Assembly: GCA_902556855.1 (NCBI GenBank)
Contig: CACDXJ010000002.1
Span: 48,510 to 112,509, forward strand
Direction: 5' to 3'
From: an uncultured Pelagibacteraceae bacterium
Lineage (GTDB): Bacteria; Pseudomonadota; Alphaproteobacteria; Pelagibacterales; Pelagibacteraceae
Length of the DNA stretch: 64,000 nt
Shown here: positions 26,970-38,909 of the stretch, piece after piece
Layout of the letters: the number at the start of each line of letters is the position of its first letter
How positions within the stretch are numbered: the stretch's first letter is position 1
The notes under the pieces: generated by a model
The model's input: only the letters and a program-made list of their open reading frames with translations
Told to the model about the DNA's origin: nothing
Databases searched by the model: none
Position numbers and translations under genes: made by a program

Positions 26970-28384
26970 TAACTGCTAAATAAAGATATAACTAAATTAT
27001 TAAGTATTGAGGGATATAGAAAGAAGGTTACTAAAAATGCACAACTCGCGAATATAGAAATTTGAGCCGTCTTATTCTTCGCTGGCTCATAAGAAATAAC
27101 ATTATCGTCAAAATAAATTGTTTTAACAATCTTAAGATAATAGAATGCTGACATTACTGTTGTTAACAACCCAATTATTGCGAGAACATACATTTTTTGC
27201 TCTACAACTGCCAAAAATACATAAAATTTTGCAAAAAAACCTCCTAGTGGAGGAACACCAGCTAATGAAAAAAGAATTATCAATAATGATATTGATAAAA
27301 GCGGATGCTTTTTTGAAATCCCAGATAAATCGGAAATGTCCTCTTTATATTGTCCATTTTTTTTTAATAAATAAAGACATGAAAAAGCTCCGATATTCAT
27401 AATTACGTATATAGAAATATAAACAATAGAACTTTGATATCCATTAACAACGCCGGTTGCCACACCAGCTAAAGCATAACCAATATGGCCGATTGAACTA
27501 TAAGCAAGAAGTCTTTTAAAATTTTTTTGAACCATAGCAGCTACAGCTCCTAAAATCATTGATGCTAAAGAAATAAATATAATGATTGTTTGCCACTCTA
27601 ATAAAATATTAGAAAATGGAATAAACATAAATTTTATCAATAAAGCTAACCCAGCAACTTTTGGAACTACGGCAAAGTAACTTGTAATAGAAGTTGGTGC
27701 ACCTTCGTAAACATCTGGCGTCCACATATGGAAAGGTACAGCAGAAACTTTGAAAGCTAGGCCTACTAAAATAAACACCATTGCAAATACAGCACCTGTA
27801 TTATCTTTATTAAGTTGATCAGATATTAAATCGAAATTTGTTGATCCAGTAAAACCATATAGTAATGAACAACCGTACAATAACAAACCAGATGATAAAG
27901 CGCTCAATACAAAATATTTTATTCCAGATTCAGTTGATCTTAGATTGTCTCTATCAATAGATGCTAATATATATAATGAAAGAGATTGAAGTTCTAGACC
28001 CAAATAGAAAAGGATTAAATCGTTTGAACTAACCATAAAAAACATTCCTAAAATGGATAATAAAATTATTATAGGGTATTCAAACTTATCTAATTTATTA
28101 TCAATTATAAAACTTTTAGATGCATTAAGAACAAATAAGGATGATAAGAGTATCAAGATTTTAAAATAATTTGAGAAGGCATCTCTAGTAAAACTATCCA
28201 AAAATATTTTTTCCTCATTGTTAGGACCTGACAAAATAATTGCAACTGTAATAACTATTATTATTGAAGTTAAATTGAATATTAAATTAAAACTTTGTTT
28301 TATAAACACTCCAATCATGAGAACAGAAAAAATTGATAGAGATAAAAAAATCTCGGGTATCATTATATTTAAATTATTAATCAT
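26969..28384 (-). CDS. nuoN: Complex I subunit NuoN
   Basis: Antiporter-like proton-pumping subunit of NADH:quinone oxidoreductase (471 residues, about 14 helices). The proton-antiporter fold is shown by the broken-helix section around VSAVPFHMWTPDVYEGAPT and the lysine-containing helix following it. It is the last nuo gene, 2 nt after nuoM, and runs on into birA. Confidence 0.96.
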   Translation of the reverse strand: MINNLNIMIPEIFLSLSIFSVLMIGVFIKQSFNLIFNLTSIIIVITVAIILSGPNNEEKIFLDSFTRDAFSNYFKILILLSSLFVLNASKSFIIDNKLDKFEYPIIILLSILGMFFMVSSNDLILFYLGLELQSLSLYILASIDRDNLRSTESGIKYFVLSALSSGLLLYGCSLLYGFTGSTNFDLISDQLNKDNTGAVFAMVFILVGLAFKVSAVPFHMWTPDVYEGAPTSITSYFAVVPKVAGLALLIKFMFIPFSNILLEWQTIIIFISLASMILGAVAAMVQKNFKRLLAYSSIGHIGYALAGVATGVVNGYQSSIVYISIYVIMNIGAFSCLYLLKKNGQYKEDISDLSGISKKHPLLSISLLIILFSLAGVPPLGGFFAKFYVFLAVVEQKMYVLAIIGLLTTVMSAFYYLKIVKTIYFDDNVISYEPAKNKTAQISIFASCAFLVTFFLYPSILNNLVISLFSS

Positions 28385-28386
28385 AT

Positions 28387-29865
28387 TTAATTTGATATTA
28401 ATGCCGCTTCATAATTATTAATCAAACTATTAACCGATACACTAAAAGTCTCCATTAATGGTAATGGATAAAATCCAAAAAACAGTACCAAAAAAGCTAA
28501 TGTGGTTAGCATTATAATTTCAGATTTATTTATATCGTTTAAATTTTTGACATCTTTGTTATTTGTAATGCCAAAAATTACTCTTTTCGTTAACCAAAGC
28601 ATATATGCAGCTCCCAATACAACTCCAAATGTTGCTAGCATAGCTGCAAGGTAACTTTTTTGAAATGTTCCAGTTAAAACAAGAAATTCTCCTAAAAATC
28701 CTGAGGTTCCTGGTAAGCCTAGAGCGGCTAGAGCGAATAATAAAAATAAAAAAGAGTATTTTGGTAAGTAGTTCACTAGTCCGCCGTAACTACTTATCAT
28801 TCTTGAGTGAAGCCGATCATAGACTACTCCAACACATAAGAATAACGCTGCAGATATTAACCCATGACTGATCATTTGATAAATACTTCCTTCGATGCCT
28901 TGTTTTGTAAGTGTAAAAATTCCTAAAGTTACATAACCCATATGAGCAACTGATGAATAGGCAATTAATTTTTTCATGTCGTCTTGCATCAAAGCTACTA
29001 AAGATGTGTAAATAATTGCAATAATACTTAAAGTAAAAATTAAAGGAGTAAAATACTCTGAAGCTATAGGAAACATAGGTATTGAAAATCGCAAAAAACC
29101 GTAGCCAGCCATTTTTAATAAAATAGCAGCAAGGATAACAGATCCAGCGGTCGGAGCTTCAACATGGGCATCTGGTAACCATGTATGAACGGGCCACATT
29201 GGCAACTTAACTGCAAAAGAACTCAGGAAGGCAAGCCATAATATATTTTGATATTCTCTTGGTATTTTTATTTCATATATTTGAATTATATCGGTTGTTC
29301 CTGTTAACCAGTAGATAAAAATTATAGCCACAAGCATTAAAACTGAACCTAGTAAGGTGAATAAGAAAAATTTGAATGCTGAGTAAACTCTTTTCGGTCC
29401 ACCCCAAACACCAATAATTAAGAACATTGGAATTAAACCTGCTTCAAAAAACAAATAAAAAATTACTAAATCGAGAGAGCAAAATACCCCTATCATAAAT
29501 GTTTCTAAAATTAAAATGGCTATCAAAAATTCTTTTATTCTTGTTTTGACGCTATTAATGCATGAAATAATACAAATAGGAGTAATAAGTGTTGTTAAAA
29601 CAATAAAAAGTATTGATATACCATCTACTCCCAATTTAAATTTAATAAAATTATTTATCCAGGATTTTTCTTCTACAAATTGAAACTCTGAAGTATTGGT
29701 ATCCAAAGAATACCATAAGAATAACGACAGGAGGAAGGTGGCAATACTACTAAATAAAGAAATATAAATTGAACTATAATTGTTTGTTTTTTCTCTAGAT
29801 AAGAAAATAAAAAAAGAACTAACAAGTGGTAAAAAAATTAAAGTTGATAATATCGGAAAATTCAT
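28387..29865 (-). CDS. nuoM: Complex I subunit NuoM
   Basis: Second antiporter-like pump (492 residues). Diagnostic segments are LPMWPVHTWLPDAHVEAPT and the helix with the key glutamate in LETFMIGVFCSLD. It sits 1 nt after nuoL in the invariant L-M-N order. Confidence 0.97.
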   Translation of the reverse strand: MNFPILSTLIFLPLVSSFFIFLSREKTNNYSSIYISLFSSIATFLLSLFLWYSLDTNTSEFQFVEEKSWINNFIKFKLGVDGISILFIVLTTLITPICIISCINSVKTRIKEFLIAILILETFMIGVFCSLDLVIFYLFFEAGLIPMFLIIGVWGGPKRVYSAFKFFLFTLLGSVLMLVAIIFIYWLTGTTDIIQIYEIKIPREYQNILWLAFLSSFAVKLPMWPVHTWLPDAHVEAPTAGSVILAAILLKMAGYGFLRFSIPMFPIASEYFTPLIFTLSIIAIIYTSLVALMQDDMKKLIAYSSVAHMGYVTLGIFTLTKQGIEGSIYQMISHGLISAALFLCVGVVYDRLHSRMISSYGGLVNYLPKYSFLFLLFALAALGLPGTSGFLGEFLVLTGTFQKSYLAAMLATFGVVLGAAYMLWLTKRVIFGITNNKDVKNLNDINKSEIIMLTTLAFLVLFFGFYPLPLMETFSVSVNSLINNYEAALISN

Positions 29866-29866
29866 T

Positions 29867-31774
29867 TTATTTCAAAATTAAATAGGTTAATAAAATTGAC
29901 AATCCTAATAACATGACAAAAGCGTAGTCGTAAATAAATCCTGTTTGTAAACGTCCTGTTTTATTTGAAATAATCTTAATTAGTTTAGATATGCCATCTG
30001 GTCCAAATTTATCGATAATTCCTATATCTCCCTTTTTCCAGAAAAATGAGCCTATTTTTTTTGATGGATTTACAAAAACTTTTTCATAAAGTTCATCTAT
30101 ATACCATTTGTTTAATAAAAAATTATATAAAGGTATATTAGTGTTTTTAAAATCCTCTAACATTTTAGGATTTAAGATATAAAAATAAAACGAGATGGGT
30201 ATTGATATTAATACTAAGAAAGGCGTAGTTAATAAAAACCATATTGGTATAGGGTCGTGAATTATCTCATTTAAAAAAAAGATTGAACTTTGCCAAAATT
30301 CGTTGTTTTGATGTCCAATAAAAGTACTTTTAAACAAATATCCAGAAAATATTGTTCCAATACTTAGAAATACCAAAGGGGTTAACATAACTAAAGGAGA
30401 TTCGTGTGTTTCGTTTATAGAAATTTTTTTATTGTTATACGATCCATGAAAAGTTTTAAAAAATAATCTCCAAGAGTAAATGGAAGTTAAAAATGCAGTA
30501 AAAATACCTACTGAAGCAGCATAATTACCCAATGAAGAATTTTTAAGATACGCAAATTCGATAATTGCATCTTTTGAGTAGAAACCTGACAAGAAAGGGA
30601 ATCCTGTTAATGCCAAGGTACCTATCAACATGAACAAATAAGTGTAAGGTAATTTTTTTCTTACACCTCCCATATTTCTAATATCTTGCTCATCCCTAAA
30701 TGCATGTATTACTGAACCAGCGCCTAAGAACAATAAAGCTTTAAAGAAAGCATGTGTAAATAAATGAAACATTGCTACATGATAAGCACCAATACCTGCT
30801 GCAAAAAACATATATCCAAGTTGACTACAAGTTGAATATGCTACAATTTTTTTTATATCATTTTGTACCAACGCAACAGAAGCAGCAAATATTGCTGTAA
30901 TCATTCCCACAATTGTGACTAAATTCAAAGCTACTTGTGAATATTCAAATATTGGTGAGCATCTTACAATAAGAAAAACTCCAGCCGTTACCATCGTGGC
31001 TGCGTGTATTAAAGCAGAAACTGGTGTGGGACCCTCCATTGCATCGGGTAACCAAGTATGTAGTAAAAATTGTGCAGATTTTCCCATTGCACCAATAAAT
31101 AAAAATATACAAATTAAAGTTATCAAACTTGCTTCAAAGCCAAGAAAATCTATTTTTTTTTCAGCAAATTGGTTAGTAATTTGGAATACTTCTTGAAAAT
31201 TAATTGTGCCAAAAAATAAAAAAATTAAAAATATTCCAATTGCAAGGCCAAAATCTCCAATTCTGTTCACTATAAATGCTTTGATTGCTGCATTATTAGC
31301 TGTCTCTTTTTTATACCAAAATCCAATTAACAGATAAGAACATAAACCTACTCCTTCCCAACCGAAAAAGAGTTGTAAAAAATTGTCTGAAACAACTAAT
31401 ACTAACATTGAAAAAGTAAATAGTGACAGATAAGACATAAACCTTGGTTTGTAAGGATCATGACTCATATAACCTATTGAATAAATATGTACTAACGCAG
31501 ATACAAAAGTAACTACAACAAGCATAACTGAGCTCAAAGGATCTATATTAATCGACCAATTCGCTATAAAACCTCCAGAGCTTATCCACTCAAAAATTAT
31601 ATAGTTTCCATAAATATTATTTTGAAACCCATTCCAAAAAACAAGAATTGACAAACCTGCAGAGATAATTACGAATAAACTCGTTGTTATTTCTGCAAAG
31701 TATTTGGTTAAAAATCTTCCAAAATAACCAACGATCGAACCAATTAAAGGTAAAAATATTATCGCGTATTCCAT
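29867..31774 (-). CDS. nuoL: Complex I subunit NuoL
   Basis: Distal antiporter-like subunit (635 residues), carrying the long lateral helix at its C-terminus. The core motif AQFLLHTWLPDAMEGPTPVSALIHAAT and FFGWEGVGLCSYLLIGFW identify NuoL specifically. It directly abuts nuoK with no intervening base. Confidence 0.97.
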   Translation of the reverse strand: MEYAIIFLPLIGSIVGYFGRFLTKYFAEITTSLFVIISAGLSILVFWNGFQNNIYGNYIIFEWISSGGFIANWSINIDPLSSVMLVVVTFVSALVHIYSIGYMSHDPYKPRFMSYLSLFTFSMLVLVVSDNFLQLFFGWEGVGLCSYLLIGFWYKKETANNAAIKAFIVNRIGDFGLAIGIFLIFLFFGTINFQEVFQITNQFAEKKIDFLGFEASLITLICIFLFIGAMGKSAQFLLHTWLPDAMEGPTPVSALIHAATMVTAGVFLIVRCSPIFEYSQVALNLVTIVGMITAIFAASVALVQNDIKKIVAYSTCSQLGYMFFAAGIGAYHVAMFHLFTHAFFKALLFLGAGSVIHAFRDEQDIRNMGGVRKKLPYTYLFMLIGTLALTGFPFLSGFYSKDAIIEFAYLKNSSLGNYAASVGIFTAFLTSIYSWRLFFKTFHGSYNNKKISINETHESPLVMLTPLVFLSIGTIFSGYLFKSTFIGHQNNEFWQSSIFFLNEIIHDPIPIWFLLTTPFLVLISIPISFYFYILNPKMLEDFKNTNIPLYNFLLNKWYIDELYEKVFVNPSKKIGSFFWKKGDIGIIDKFGPDGISKLIKIISNKTGRLQTGFIYDYAFVMLLGLSILLTYLILK

Positions 31775-32089
31775 TTAACCTTTCATTCCGTGAATATCTT
31801 CCACTCTAATTGAGCCTCTATTTCTGTAATACACAACTATTATAGCTAGTCCGATTGCTGCTTCAGCTGCTGCTACTGTTAAGATAAGCATAGTAAAAAT
31901 TTGGCCAACAATATCACCAGAAAAAATAGAAAACGATATTAAATTAATATTAACTGCTAATAAAATTAGTTCTATAGACATTAAAATTACAATGACATTT
32001 TTTCTATTTAAGAAAATTCCAATTACACCTAAAAAAAATATTATGGCTCCTAGTGACAAATAATGACCTAAACCAATCTCAATCATCAA
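31775..32089 (-). CDS. nuoK: Complex I subunit NuoK
   Basis: Three-helix subunit (104 residues) with the two conserved membrane glutamates, one in the helix with [11 protein letters not shown] and one in [10 protein letters not shown]. It overlaps nuoJ by 11 nt. Confidence 0.97.
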   Translation of the reverse strand: MMIEIGLGHYLSLGAIIFFLGVIGIFLNRKNVIVILMSIELILLAVNINLISFSIFSGDIVGQIFTMLILTVAAAEAAIGLAIIVVYYRNRGSIRVEDIHGMKG

Positions 32090-32705
32090 TCTTTACTCCC
32101 TCATTTGACTTCACTTCTTTAAGTTCTACCGCTGTTGATGGGTTTCTTGAAATTTGTTTTATATAACTCTGTTTCTTAACACCTATTCTCTCCCTGAATG
32201 TTAAAAGAATCGCGCCAATCATTGATAAAAGAAGAACTATTCCTGCTAACTGAAAATATAAAATATATTCTGTATACATTACTAAACCTAATTGGTGAGT
32301 ATTTGAAGTTTCAGATAATAATAATGTACTACTAGACATTACGTTGTCTTTATATTTCCAACCGCCTACAACAACTAGTAATTCTAATAGAATTAGAACA
32401 CTTACAATTAGTCCTGTAGGTATGTGAGTTGATTTTTTACCAATAAACCAAGATTGCTTTTGTTCTGCAACATTTAGCATCATAACCACAAATAAAAATA
32501 ATACTGCGACTGCTCCAACATACACTATTAATAAAATCATTCCCAAGAACTCTGCACCTACCATTATAAAAAGACAACCTACTGAAATAAAATCTAAAAT
32601 TAAAAAGAAAACTGAATTTATAGTGCTCCTTGAAGTTATTACCATTAAAGATGAAAAAATCGCAATTATAGAAAAGAAATAAAAAAAAATTGAATGGGCT
32701 ATCAT
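32079..32705 (-). CDS. nuoJ: Complex I subunit NuoJ
   Basis: Five-helix membrane subunit (208 residues) recognised by [21 protein letters not shown], where the conserved pi-bulge helix lies. The cytoplasmic C-terminal tail is somewhat extended. It abuts nuoI with no spacer. Confidence 0.96.
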   Translation of the reverse strand: MIAHSIFFYFFSIIAIFSSLMVITSRSTINSVFFLILDFISVGCLFIMVGAEFLGMILLIVYVGAVAVLFLFVVMMLNVAEQKQSWFIGKKSTHIPTGLIVSVLILLELLVVVGGWKYKDNVMSSSTLLLSETSNTHQLGLVMYTEYILYFQLAGIVLLLSMIGAILLTFRERIGVKKQSYIKQISRNPSTAVELKEVKSNEGVKIDD

Positions 32706-33191
32706 CTATCTGTAAGGTTTATCAAGCTTTATGTTTTTAGCCAGAACCGACTCCCATCTGTCACCGTTTTCTAAAAGTTTTTCTTTATTGTAATAAAGCT
32801 CTTCTCTGGTTTCAGTTGCAAATTCAAAATTTGGTCCTTGAACAATAGCATCTACCGGACATGACTCCTGACAGAGTCCACAGTAAATACATTTAAGCAT
32901 ATCAATATCATAACGAGTAGTTTTTCTACTTCCATCTGACCTCTCTGCTGACTCAATAGTAATAGCTTGAGCAGGACAAACTGCTTCACATAATTTACAG
33001 GCAATACATCTTTCCTCTCCATTTGGATATCTTCTGAGAGCATGTTCGCCTCTCATTCGAGGGCTAATCGCACCTTTTTCAAAAGGATAATTAATGGTTT
33101 TTGATTTTTTAAATAATTCTTTTATGGCTATGTGTAAACCAGAAATAAATTCAACAAGAAATATAGTTTTAAGAAATCTGCTAAAATTCAT
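32706..33191 (-). CDS. nuoI: Complex I subunit NuoI (two 4Fe-4S clusters)
   Basis: Ferredoxin-like electron relay (161 residues) with both tetracysteine motifs visible: [12 protein letters not shown] and [12 protein letters not shown], which bind clusters N6a and N6b. The N-terminal [16 protein letters not shown] segment is typical. It shares one base with nuoH. Confidence 0.97.
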   Translation of the reverse strand: MNFSRFLKTIFLVEFISGLHIAIKELFKKSKTINYPFEKGAISPRMRGEHALRRYPNGEERCIACKLCEAVCPAQAITIESAERSDGSRKTTRYDIDMLKCIYCGLCQESCPVDAIVQGPNFEFATETREELYYNKEKLLENGDRWESVLAKNIKLDKPYR

Positions 33192-34198
33192 TAAATATTA
33201 ACCTTAGGTAATTTGTCAAAATAAAATAGGAAACTAGCTGTTAATACGAGATAAATTAATGAGAATGGAAGGAATATTTTCCAACCCAATCTCATAAGTT
33301 GATCATATCTGTATCTAGGAACAATCGCTTTAATAATAGCAAACAATAAAAATAATAATAAAATTTTTAATATCATCCAAATAGGTGCAGGAATTACATT
33401 TAGTGGGTAAATATCTATAATTGGTAACCACCCGCCTAGGAAAAGTATTGAACCCATAGCACACATTAAAAGTATGTTTGCATACTCTCCTAGCCAAAAC
33501 ATAGCATACATCATTCCTGAATACTCCGTTTGGTAGCCAGCTACTAATTCTGCCTCAGCTTCTGGAAGATCAAATGGAGGTCTATTTGTTTCTGCAAGTG
33601 CAGAAATAAAAAATATTACAAACATTGGGAAAAGAGGAATTACATACCACAATTCTTTTTGTGCGATCACAATATCGTTTAAATTCAATGACCCAACACA
33701 TAAAAGAACATTGATAATAATAATTCCGATTGAAACCTCATAAGAAACCATTTGTGCAGCAGATCTAATAGCTCCTAGAAAAGGATATTTTGAATTAGAT
33801 GCCCATCCTCCCATGATGATCCCATATACACCTAGAGATGAAACTGCGAACAAATATAAAATTCCAACATTGATGTCTGCTAAAACTAAATTTTCACTCA
33901 TTGGAATTACAGCCCAAGCAACTAGAGCTAAGGTCATTGTCACAATTGGGGCAAGTATAAAAACAACTTTATTAGCGCTCGCAGGTATTATAATTTCCTT
34001 AAAAATATATTTTAATGCATCAGCTAAAGTTTGAAAAAGTCCAAAAGGACCGACAACATTTGGTCCTCTTCTTTTTTGAACTAAACCCCAAACCCTTCTA
34101 TCCAACCAAACAATCATTGCGACCGATACAAGAATTGGAACAAGAAGAAAAATAATTTTATAAATTTCTTGCCCTAAAATTTGTAAATATTCTATCAT
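33191..34198 (-). CDS. nuoH: Complex I subunit NuoH
   Basis: Eight-helix membrane subunit (335 residues) forming the quinone chamber with NuoB and NuoD. Recognisable by [14 protein letters not shown], the acidic loop [21 protein letters not shown] region and [13 protein letters not shown]. It shares one base with nuoG. Confidence 0.97.
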   Translation of the reverse strand: MIEYLQILGQEIYKIIFLLVPILVSVAMIVWLDRRVWGLVQKRRGPNVVGPFGLFQTLADALKYIFKEIIIPASANKVVFILAPIVTMTLALVAWAVIPMSENLVLADINVGILYLFAVSSLGVYGIIMGGWASNSKYPFLGAIRSAAQMVSYEVSIGIIIINVLLCVGSLNLNDIVIAQKELWYVIPLFPMFVIFFISALAETNRPPFDLPEAEAELVAGYQTEYSGMMYAMFWLGEYANILLMCAMGSILFLGGWLPIIDIYPLNVIPAPIWMILKILLLFLLFAIIKAIVPRYRYDQLMRLGWKIFLPFSLIYLVLTASFLFYFDKLPKVNI

Positions 34199-36252
34199 TA
34201 GTTATTCGTACCTGTTTTTTTTAAATTTTGTCTGATTTGTCGACACTCACTCATTGTTTTTGATGCTCTTGAAATAGCATTAGAAAAATAATAATCAAAT
34301 TCCTTTATATTGACTCTTTCACTTGTAAAATCTGATGAAATATCACTAAGGAAGGTTTCCTTGTACAAAGGTAGCTCATTTAATTTTGTAAAATTTGGAA
34401 TTAAGTTCAAAACTTCTTTTCTCAATGTCTCAAAACTTGACAAATTTTCATTTTTTTCAAGTTTTTTCAGAATTAAATTAAAAATTTTCCAGTCTTCTAT
34501 TGACTCCCCAATCGGATAAGAGGCTTTTTTACATTCTTGCACTCTTCCCTCAAGATTTTCATAAAGTCCATTTTGTTCTGTAAACGCAGCGCTAGGAAGA
34601 ATTAAATCTGCAATTTCCGCTCCTCTATCGCCATGGCTTCCTTGATAAACAACAAATTCATTATTTTTTTTTATATCTAAGTTATCTGAACCTAAAAGAT
34701 ACAATATTTTAAATTCTTTATTTTCTAGCTTTTGAAAGAATGAGAATTTTTCTTCATCATTTTTAGATAGAATTTTTAAATCTATTAAACCCACAGTAGA
34801 TGCATTTTGTGGTAGAAAATTAAAAGAATTCCAATCTTTATTTATAAAATTATTTTTTTTTAAAAAATTTTTAAATCCTTCAATTATATATTTGCCGCTT
34901 TTCAATTCTAATGCAGACTCACCTATAATTATGATTGGTTTTTTTGAAGATAATAATTTTTTTGAAAACTCTGTCTCTTCATTAAATATCTTCTTAATAT
35001 CACCCGTAGTATCGCCAATAATTTTATAATTATAGGTGAGATTGCCAGGGTCACCGATCGAAAAAATAGGAATACGCTTTTTAGCGTATACCTTTCTAAT
35101 CCTTGCATTAACCATTGTAGCTTCATGTCTTGGATTTGTTCCAATTAAAAGTATTAAGTCGCTTTCTTCAATGCCCTTAATTGAGGTATTAAATATATAA
35201 TTATTCTTTTCAGCTGAATTAATATAAAATTTTTTTTCTCTAAATTCTAAATTATCACTTTTCAAGACTGAAAAAAATTTTTTAAAACTTAAAGCATTTT
35301 CTAAGTTTACCATATCTCCAATGTGCCCGCCTATTTCATTAGGATTAACAGCTTTTATTTTTTCTACTAATATAGAAATAGCCTCATCCCAATTAGATTT
35401 CTGTAATTTATTATTTTTTTTAACATAAGGGATATCTAATCTTTGTTTGGCTAATCCATCACAAGAATACCTTGTTTTATCTGAAATCCACTCCTCATTA
35501 ATTTCATTATTTAGTCTTGGCAATATTCTTTTCACTTCCCAGTTATAAGTATCGACTCTGATATTAGATCCCACTGCATCCATCACATCAATACTCTCTG
35601 TTTTTTTAAGTTCCCAAGGTCTTGCTTCAAAAGCATAAGGTTTGGAAGTCAAAGCCCCTACTGGACACAAGTCAATAACATTAGCAGAAAGTTCCGAGTT
35701 CATAGCTTGCTCTAAATAAGTTGTAATCTCCATGTTTTCCCCTCTACCAATTGCACCAATTTCAGGAACGCCCGCGACTTCTGTTGCAAATCTTACGCAT
35801 CTTGTACAGTGAATACATCTTGTCATTTGTGTTTTAATTAATGGCCCCATATATTTTTCTTTGACCTGTCTTTTATTTTCTACAAATCTTGATTTATCAA
35901 CTCCATAGTACATTGATTGATCTTGTAAATCACATTCTCCTCCTTGATCGCAAACTGGGCAATCTAGTGGGTGATTAGCTAATAAAAATTCCATTACACC
36001 TTTTCTAGCTTTTTCAACGAAGGGAGTATTTGTTTTGATATTCATCCCCTCTGCTGCAGGCATAGCGCAGGAAGCGATTGGTTTTGCAGATTTCTCCATT
36101 TCAACTAAGCACATTCTACAATTACCAGCTATTGATAATTTTTCATGATAGCAGAATCTTGGAATTTCAACATCTGCTAGCTCGCAAGCTTGAAGAATGG
36201 TCATTCCATTTTCAAACTCAATTTCTTTTCCATTAATTTTTATTTTAGGCAT
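34198..36252 (-). CDS. nuoG: Complex I subunit NuoG
   Basis: Large Fe-S subunit (684 residues). The N-terminus holds the 2Fe-2S site ([15 protein letters not shown]), the His/Cys motif with [15 protein letters not shown], and the RCIHCTRC 4Fe-4S motif; the rest is a molybdopterin-oxidoreductase-like domain without cofactor. The start overlaps the end of nuoF by 8 nt. Confidence 0.96.
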   Translation of the reverse strand: MPKIKINGKEIEFENGMTILQACELADVEIPRFCYHEKLSIAGNCRMCLVEMEKSAKPIASCAMPAAEGMNIKTNTPFVEKARKGVMEFLLANHPLDCPVCDQGGECDLQDQSMYYGVDKSRFVENKRQVKEKYMGPLIKTQMTRCIHCTRCVRFATEVAGVPEIGAIGRGENMEITTYLEQAMNSELSANVIDLCPVGALTSKPYAFEARPWELKKTESIDVMDAVGSNIRVDTYNWEVKRILPRLNNEINEEWISDKTRYSCDGLAKQRLDIPYVKKNNKLQKSNWDEAISILVEKIKAVNPNEIGGHIGDMVNLENALSFKKFFSVLKSDNLEFREKKFYINSAEKNNYIFNTSIKGIEESDLILLIGTNPRHEATMVNARIRKVYAKKRIPIFSIGDPGNLTYNYKIIGDTTGDIKKIFNEETEFSKKLLSSKKPIIIIGESALELKSGKYIIEGFKNFLKKNNFINKDWNSFNFLPQNASTVGLIDLKILSKNDEEKFSFFQKLENKEFKILYLLGSDNLDIKKNNEFVVYQGSHGDRGAEIADLILPSAAFTEQNGLYENLEGRVQECKKASYPIGESIEDWKIFNLILKKLEKNENLSSFETLRKEVLNLIPNFTKLNELPLYKETFLSDISSDFTSERVNIKEFDYYFSNAISRASKTMSECRQIRQNLKKTGTNN

Positions 36253-37139
36253 TTTTATTTTCTAATAAATGTTGATCAACTAAATAAGGGTTATTAATTT
36301 TCTTTTTAATTAGAGGTTCTTCTCTACAACGACTTTCAATTTCTTTTCTAAAATGTCTCAACAAACCTTGGACTGGCCAAGCTGAGCCTTCTCCAAATGC
36401 ACAAATTGTATGACCTTCAATCTGTTTGGTTACATCACTCAATAAATCGATGTCGTTAAAAGTAGCTTTCCTTTTTTCTACTCTATCTAATATTCTGTAC
36501 ATCCATCCAGCTCCTTCTCGACAAGGTGTACACTGACCACAACTTTCATGTTTATAGAATCTTGCAATTCTTGCCATACAAGCAATTATATCTTGATCTT
36601 TATTAATAACGACTATTCCTGCAGTACCTAATCCACTTTTATTTTCAATTAAAGAGTCAAAATCCATTGTGATTGTCTCGCAAATTTTTTTTGGTAATAG
36701 CGGCATTGATGAACCGCCAGGTATAACAGCTTGAAGATTTTCCCTCATTTAAATATTCTCCTCTGATATAAATGTAACATATGTGCGCATTCACAGCATA
36801 TCCAGCTATTAAGCACCCTTCTATTAATTTTTGAGGTTCAAATCTTAATATGTCTCTATCCTTACAAGTTCCAGGTTCCGATTCATCTGCATTTATCACA
36901 AGATAGTGAGGTCTTGAGCCGACTTCTTTTGGAGCGAAAGACCATTTAAGTCCTGTTGAAAAACCTGCTCCTCCTCTTCCTCTTAGCTCAGAAATTTTTA
37001 CTTCATTGATTATCCATTCTCTACCTTTTGAAATAAGTTTTTTTGTATCTTTCCAATCATCTCTTTCAATCGCTTTTTCTATTTTCCAACCATAATTGTT
37101 ATATAAATTTTTAAATATTTTATTCTCTGGCTTAAGCAT
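36245..37139 (-). pseudogene. nuoF: NuoF (NADH/FMN subunit of complex I), internally deleted and frameshifted
   Basis: NuoF oxidises NADH at FMN and passes electrons to cluster N3. Two frames together give only about 300 residues of a family of about 420-430. The first (start 37139, preceded by an ideally spaced GGAG; an ATG at 37151 is less likely) has the NADH loop RGRGGAGF and [15 protein letters not shown], then runs out of frame after RGEYLNE. The second frame resumes at [12 protein letters not shown] and holds the N3 cysteines in [11 protein letters not shown] and HTICAFGE. The stretch between, including GAGAYICGEETAL, is missing (about 120-150 residues). The junction lies near 36735-36760. 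It may be a real lesion or an assembly error. Confidence 0.88.
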
Positions 37140-37737
37140 GATTTTCTCCATTTATTGATTGTTTCTTTTCTGGTGAAGTGTTTTTTCTTCCTCTATAAGA
37201 ACCTGGACCTAAAGGTTTGTCTTTTATAAGTGACTCTAAAATTTCTATAGTACTTTTTTCATCTAAATCTTCATAATAATCGTCATTTATTTGTATCATT
37301 GGACCACTGACACATGCACCTAAGCACTCTACCTCCATCCAAGAGCAGTTTCCTTTTTTTGAAACTTCATTTTCATTAGGAGAAATTTTTTCTTTACAAA
37401 GTTTTACAATTTTATCTGCTCCCCTTATTAAACATGGAGTAGTAGTACACACTTGTACAAAATGTTTTCCTACAGGCGCCAAATTATACATTGTATAAAA
37501 TGTTGCGATTTCATAAACCGAGATGTAAGGCATTGATAATAAATTAGCTATATATTTCATTGCTGCTAAAGGTATCCAATTACTATTTTGTTTTTGTGCT
37601 AAATATAAGAAGGGCATAACTGCACTTTTTTTATTTTTTTTAGGGTATCTTTTTAAAATCTCATCTGCTTTTTTCAAATTTTCATTTGAAAATTTAAAAT
37701 CTTTTGGTTGCTCTTCATGAACTTTTTTTAAACTCAT
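37132..37737 (-). CDS. nuoE: Complex I subunit NuoE (2Fe-2S)
   Basis: Thioredoxin-fold subunit of the NADH dehydrogenase module holding cluster N1a (201 residues). The four cysteine ligands are in [10 protein letters not shown] and the later [11 protein letters not shown]. It ends in a lysine/serine-rich tail overlapping the nuoF start, and overlaps nuoD by 4 nt. It is intact, unlike its partner nuoF. Confidence 0.96.
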   Translation of the reverse strand: MSLKKVHEEQPKDFKFSNENLKKADEILKRYPKKNKKSAVMPFLYLAQKQNSNWIPLAAMKYIANLLSMPYISVYEIATFYTMYNLAPVGKHFVQVCTTTPCLIRGADKIVKLCKEKISPNENEVSKKGNCSWMEVECLGACVSGPMIQINDDYYEDLDEKSTIEILESLIKDKPLGPGSYRGRKNTSPEKKQSINGENHA

Positions 37738-38909
37738 CTGTCTACCTCCCCGAAAACAATATCTAAAGAACCTAATACCGCTGGAACATCAGCTAACATG
37801 TGTCCACGAATTAAATAATCCATTGCTTGAAGATGTGAAAAACCAGGAGCTCTAATTTTGCATCTATAAGGTTTATTACTGCCATCGGATATTAAATAAA
37901 CACCAAATTCACCTTTAGGAGCTTCAACTGCAGTATAAACATTTCCACTTGGAACTCTATAACCCTCAGTAAACAGTTTAAAGTGGTGTATTAAAGCTTC
38001 CATAGATTGTTTTAGATCAGCTCTATTTGGTGGTGATATCTTTCCATCAATAGATTTTACTGGACCTTTTGGCAATTTTTCAATGCATTGTAAAATTATC
38101 TTCACACTTTCTCTCATTTCTTCAATTCTACAAAGATAACGATCATAACAATCTCCATTTTTTCCAACAGGTACTTTAAAATCTAAATCTTTATATATTT
38201 CATAGGGTTGGGATTTTCGAAGATCCCAAGGAATGCCAGATCCTCTTAACATTACTCCAGAAAAACTATGGTCTAAAGCTTCTTGTTTTGTCACTATACC
38301 GATTTCAACATTACGTTGCTTAAAAATACGGTTGTCAGTTAATAAAGCTTCTAGATCATCTATTATTTTTGGAAAAGACTTACAAAACTTTTCTATATCC
38401 TCGACTAATTTTAATGGAATATCCTGATGAACCCCTCCTGTTCTAAAATAATTTGCATGTAATCTTGAGCCAGATGCTCTTTCATAAAAAGTCATAAGAG
38501 TTTCTCTCTCCTCAAAACCCCATAATGAAGGAGTCAGAGCGCCAACGTCTAGTGCTTGAGTGGTAACGTTTAATATATGACTTAATATTCTTCCAATTTC
38601 ACAAAATATTACTCTAATGTATTTAGCTCTTATTGGAACTTCTATTGCCAGTAATTTTTCTGCGGCTAGCGCAAAGGCATGTTCCTGATTCATCGGAGCA
38701 ACGTAGTCTAATCTATCAAAATAAGGTAGAGCCTGAGTATAGGTCTTATGTTCTATAAGTTTTTCTGTTCCTCTGTGAAGTAAGCCAATATGAGGGTCAG
38801 CTTTTTCAACTACTTCACCATCAAGTTCCAAAATAAGTCTAAGCACTCCGTGCGCTGCTGGATGTTGTGGTCCAAAATTTAAATTTAGTGATTTAGTTTT
38901 CTTTACCAT
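37734..38909 (-). CDS. nuoD: Complex I subunit NuoD (49-kDa)
   Basis: Quinone-site subunit (391 residues) descended from [NiFe] hydrogenase large subunits. Typical features are [13 protein letters not shown] near the N-terminus, containing the HPAAHG loop, [14 protein letters not shown], and the C-terminal [35 protein letters not shown]. It overlaps nuoC by 17 nt. Confidence 0.97.
   Translation of the reverse strand: MVKKTKSLNLNFGPQHPAAHGVLRLILELDGEVVEKADPHIGLLHRGTEKLIEHKTYTQALPYFDRLDYVAPMNQEHAFALAAEKLLAIEVPIRAKYIRVIFCEIGRILSHILNVTTQALDVGALTPSLWGFEERETLMTFYERASGSRLHANYFRTGGVHQDIPLKLVEDIEKFCKSFPKIIDDLEALLTDNRIFKQRNVEIGIVTKQEALDHSFSGVMLRGSGIPWDLRKSQPYEIYKDLDFKVPVGKNGDCYDRYLCRIEEMRESVKIILQCIEKLPKGPVKSIDGKISPPNRADLKQSMEALIHHFKLFTEGYRVPSGNVYTAVEAPKGEFGVYLISDGSNKPYRCKIRAPGFSHLQAMDYLIRGHMLADVPAVLGSLDIVFGEVDR

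Noticed and set aside
36245..37151. Reading the two nuoF frames as two separate genes
   Set aside because: Each is a fragment of one family with complementary motifs and the same orientation, and the middle is missing; a split functional gene would keep all motifs.
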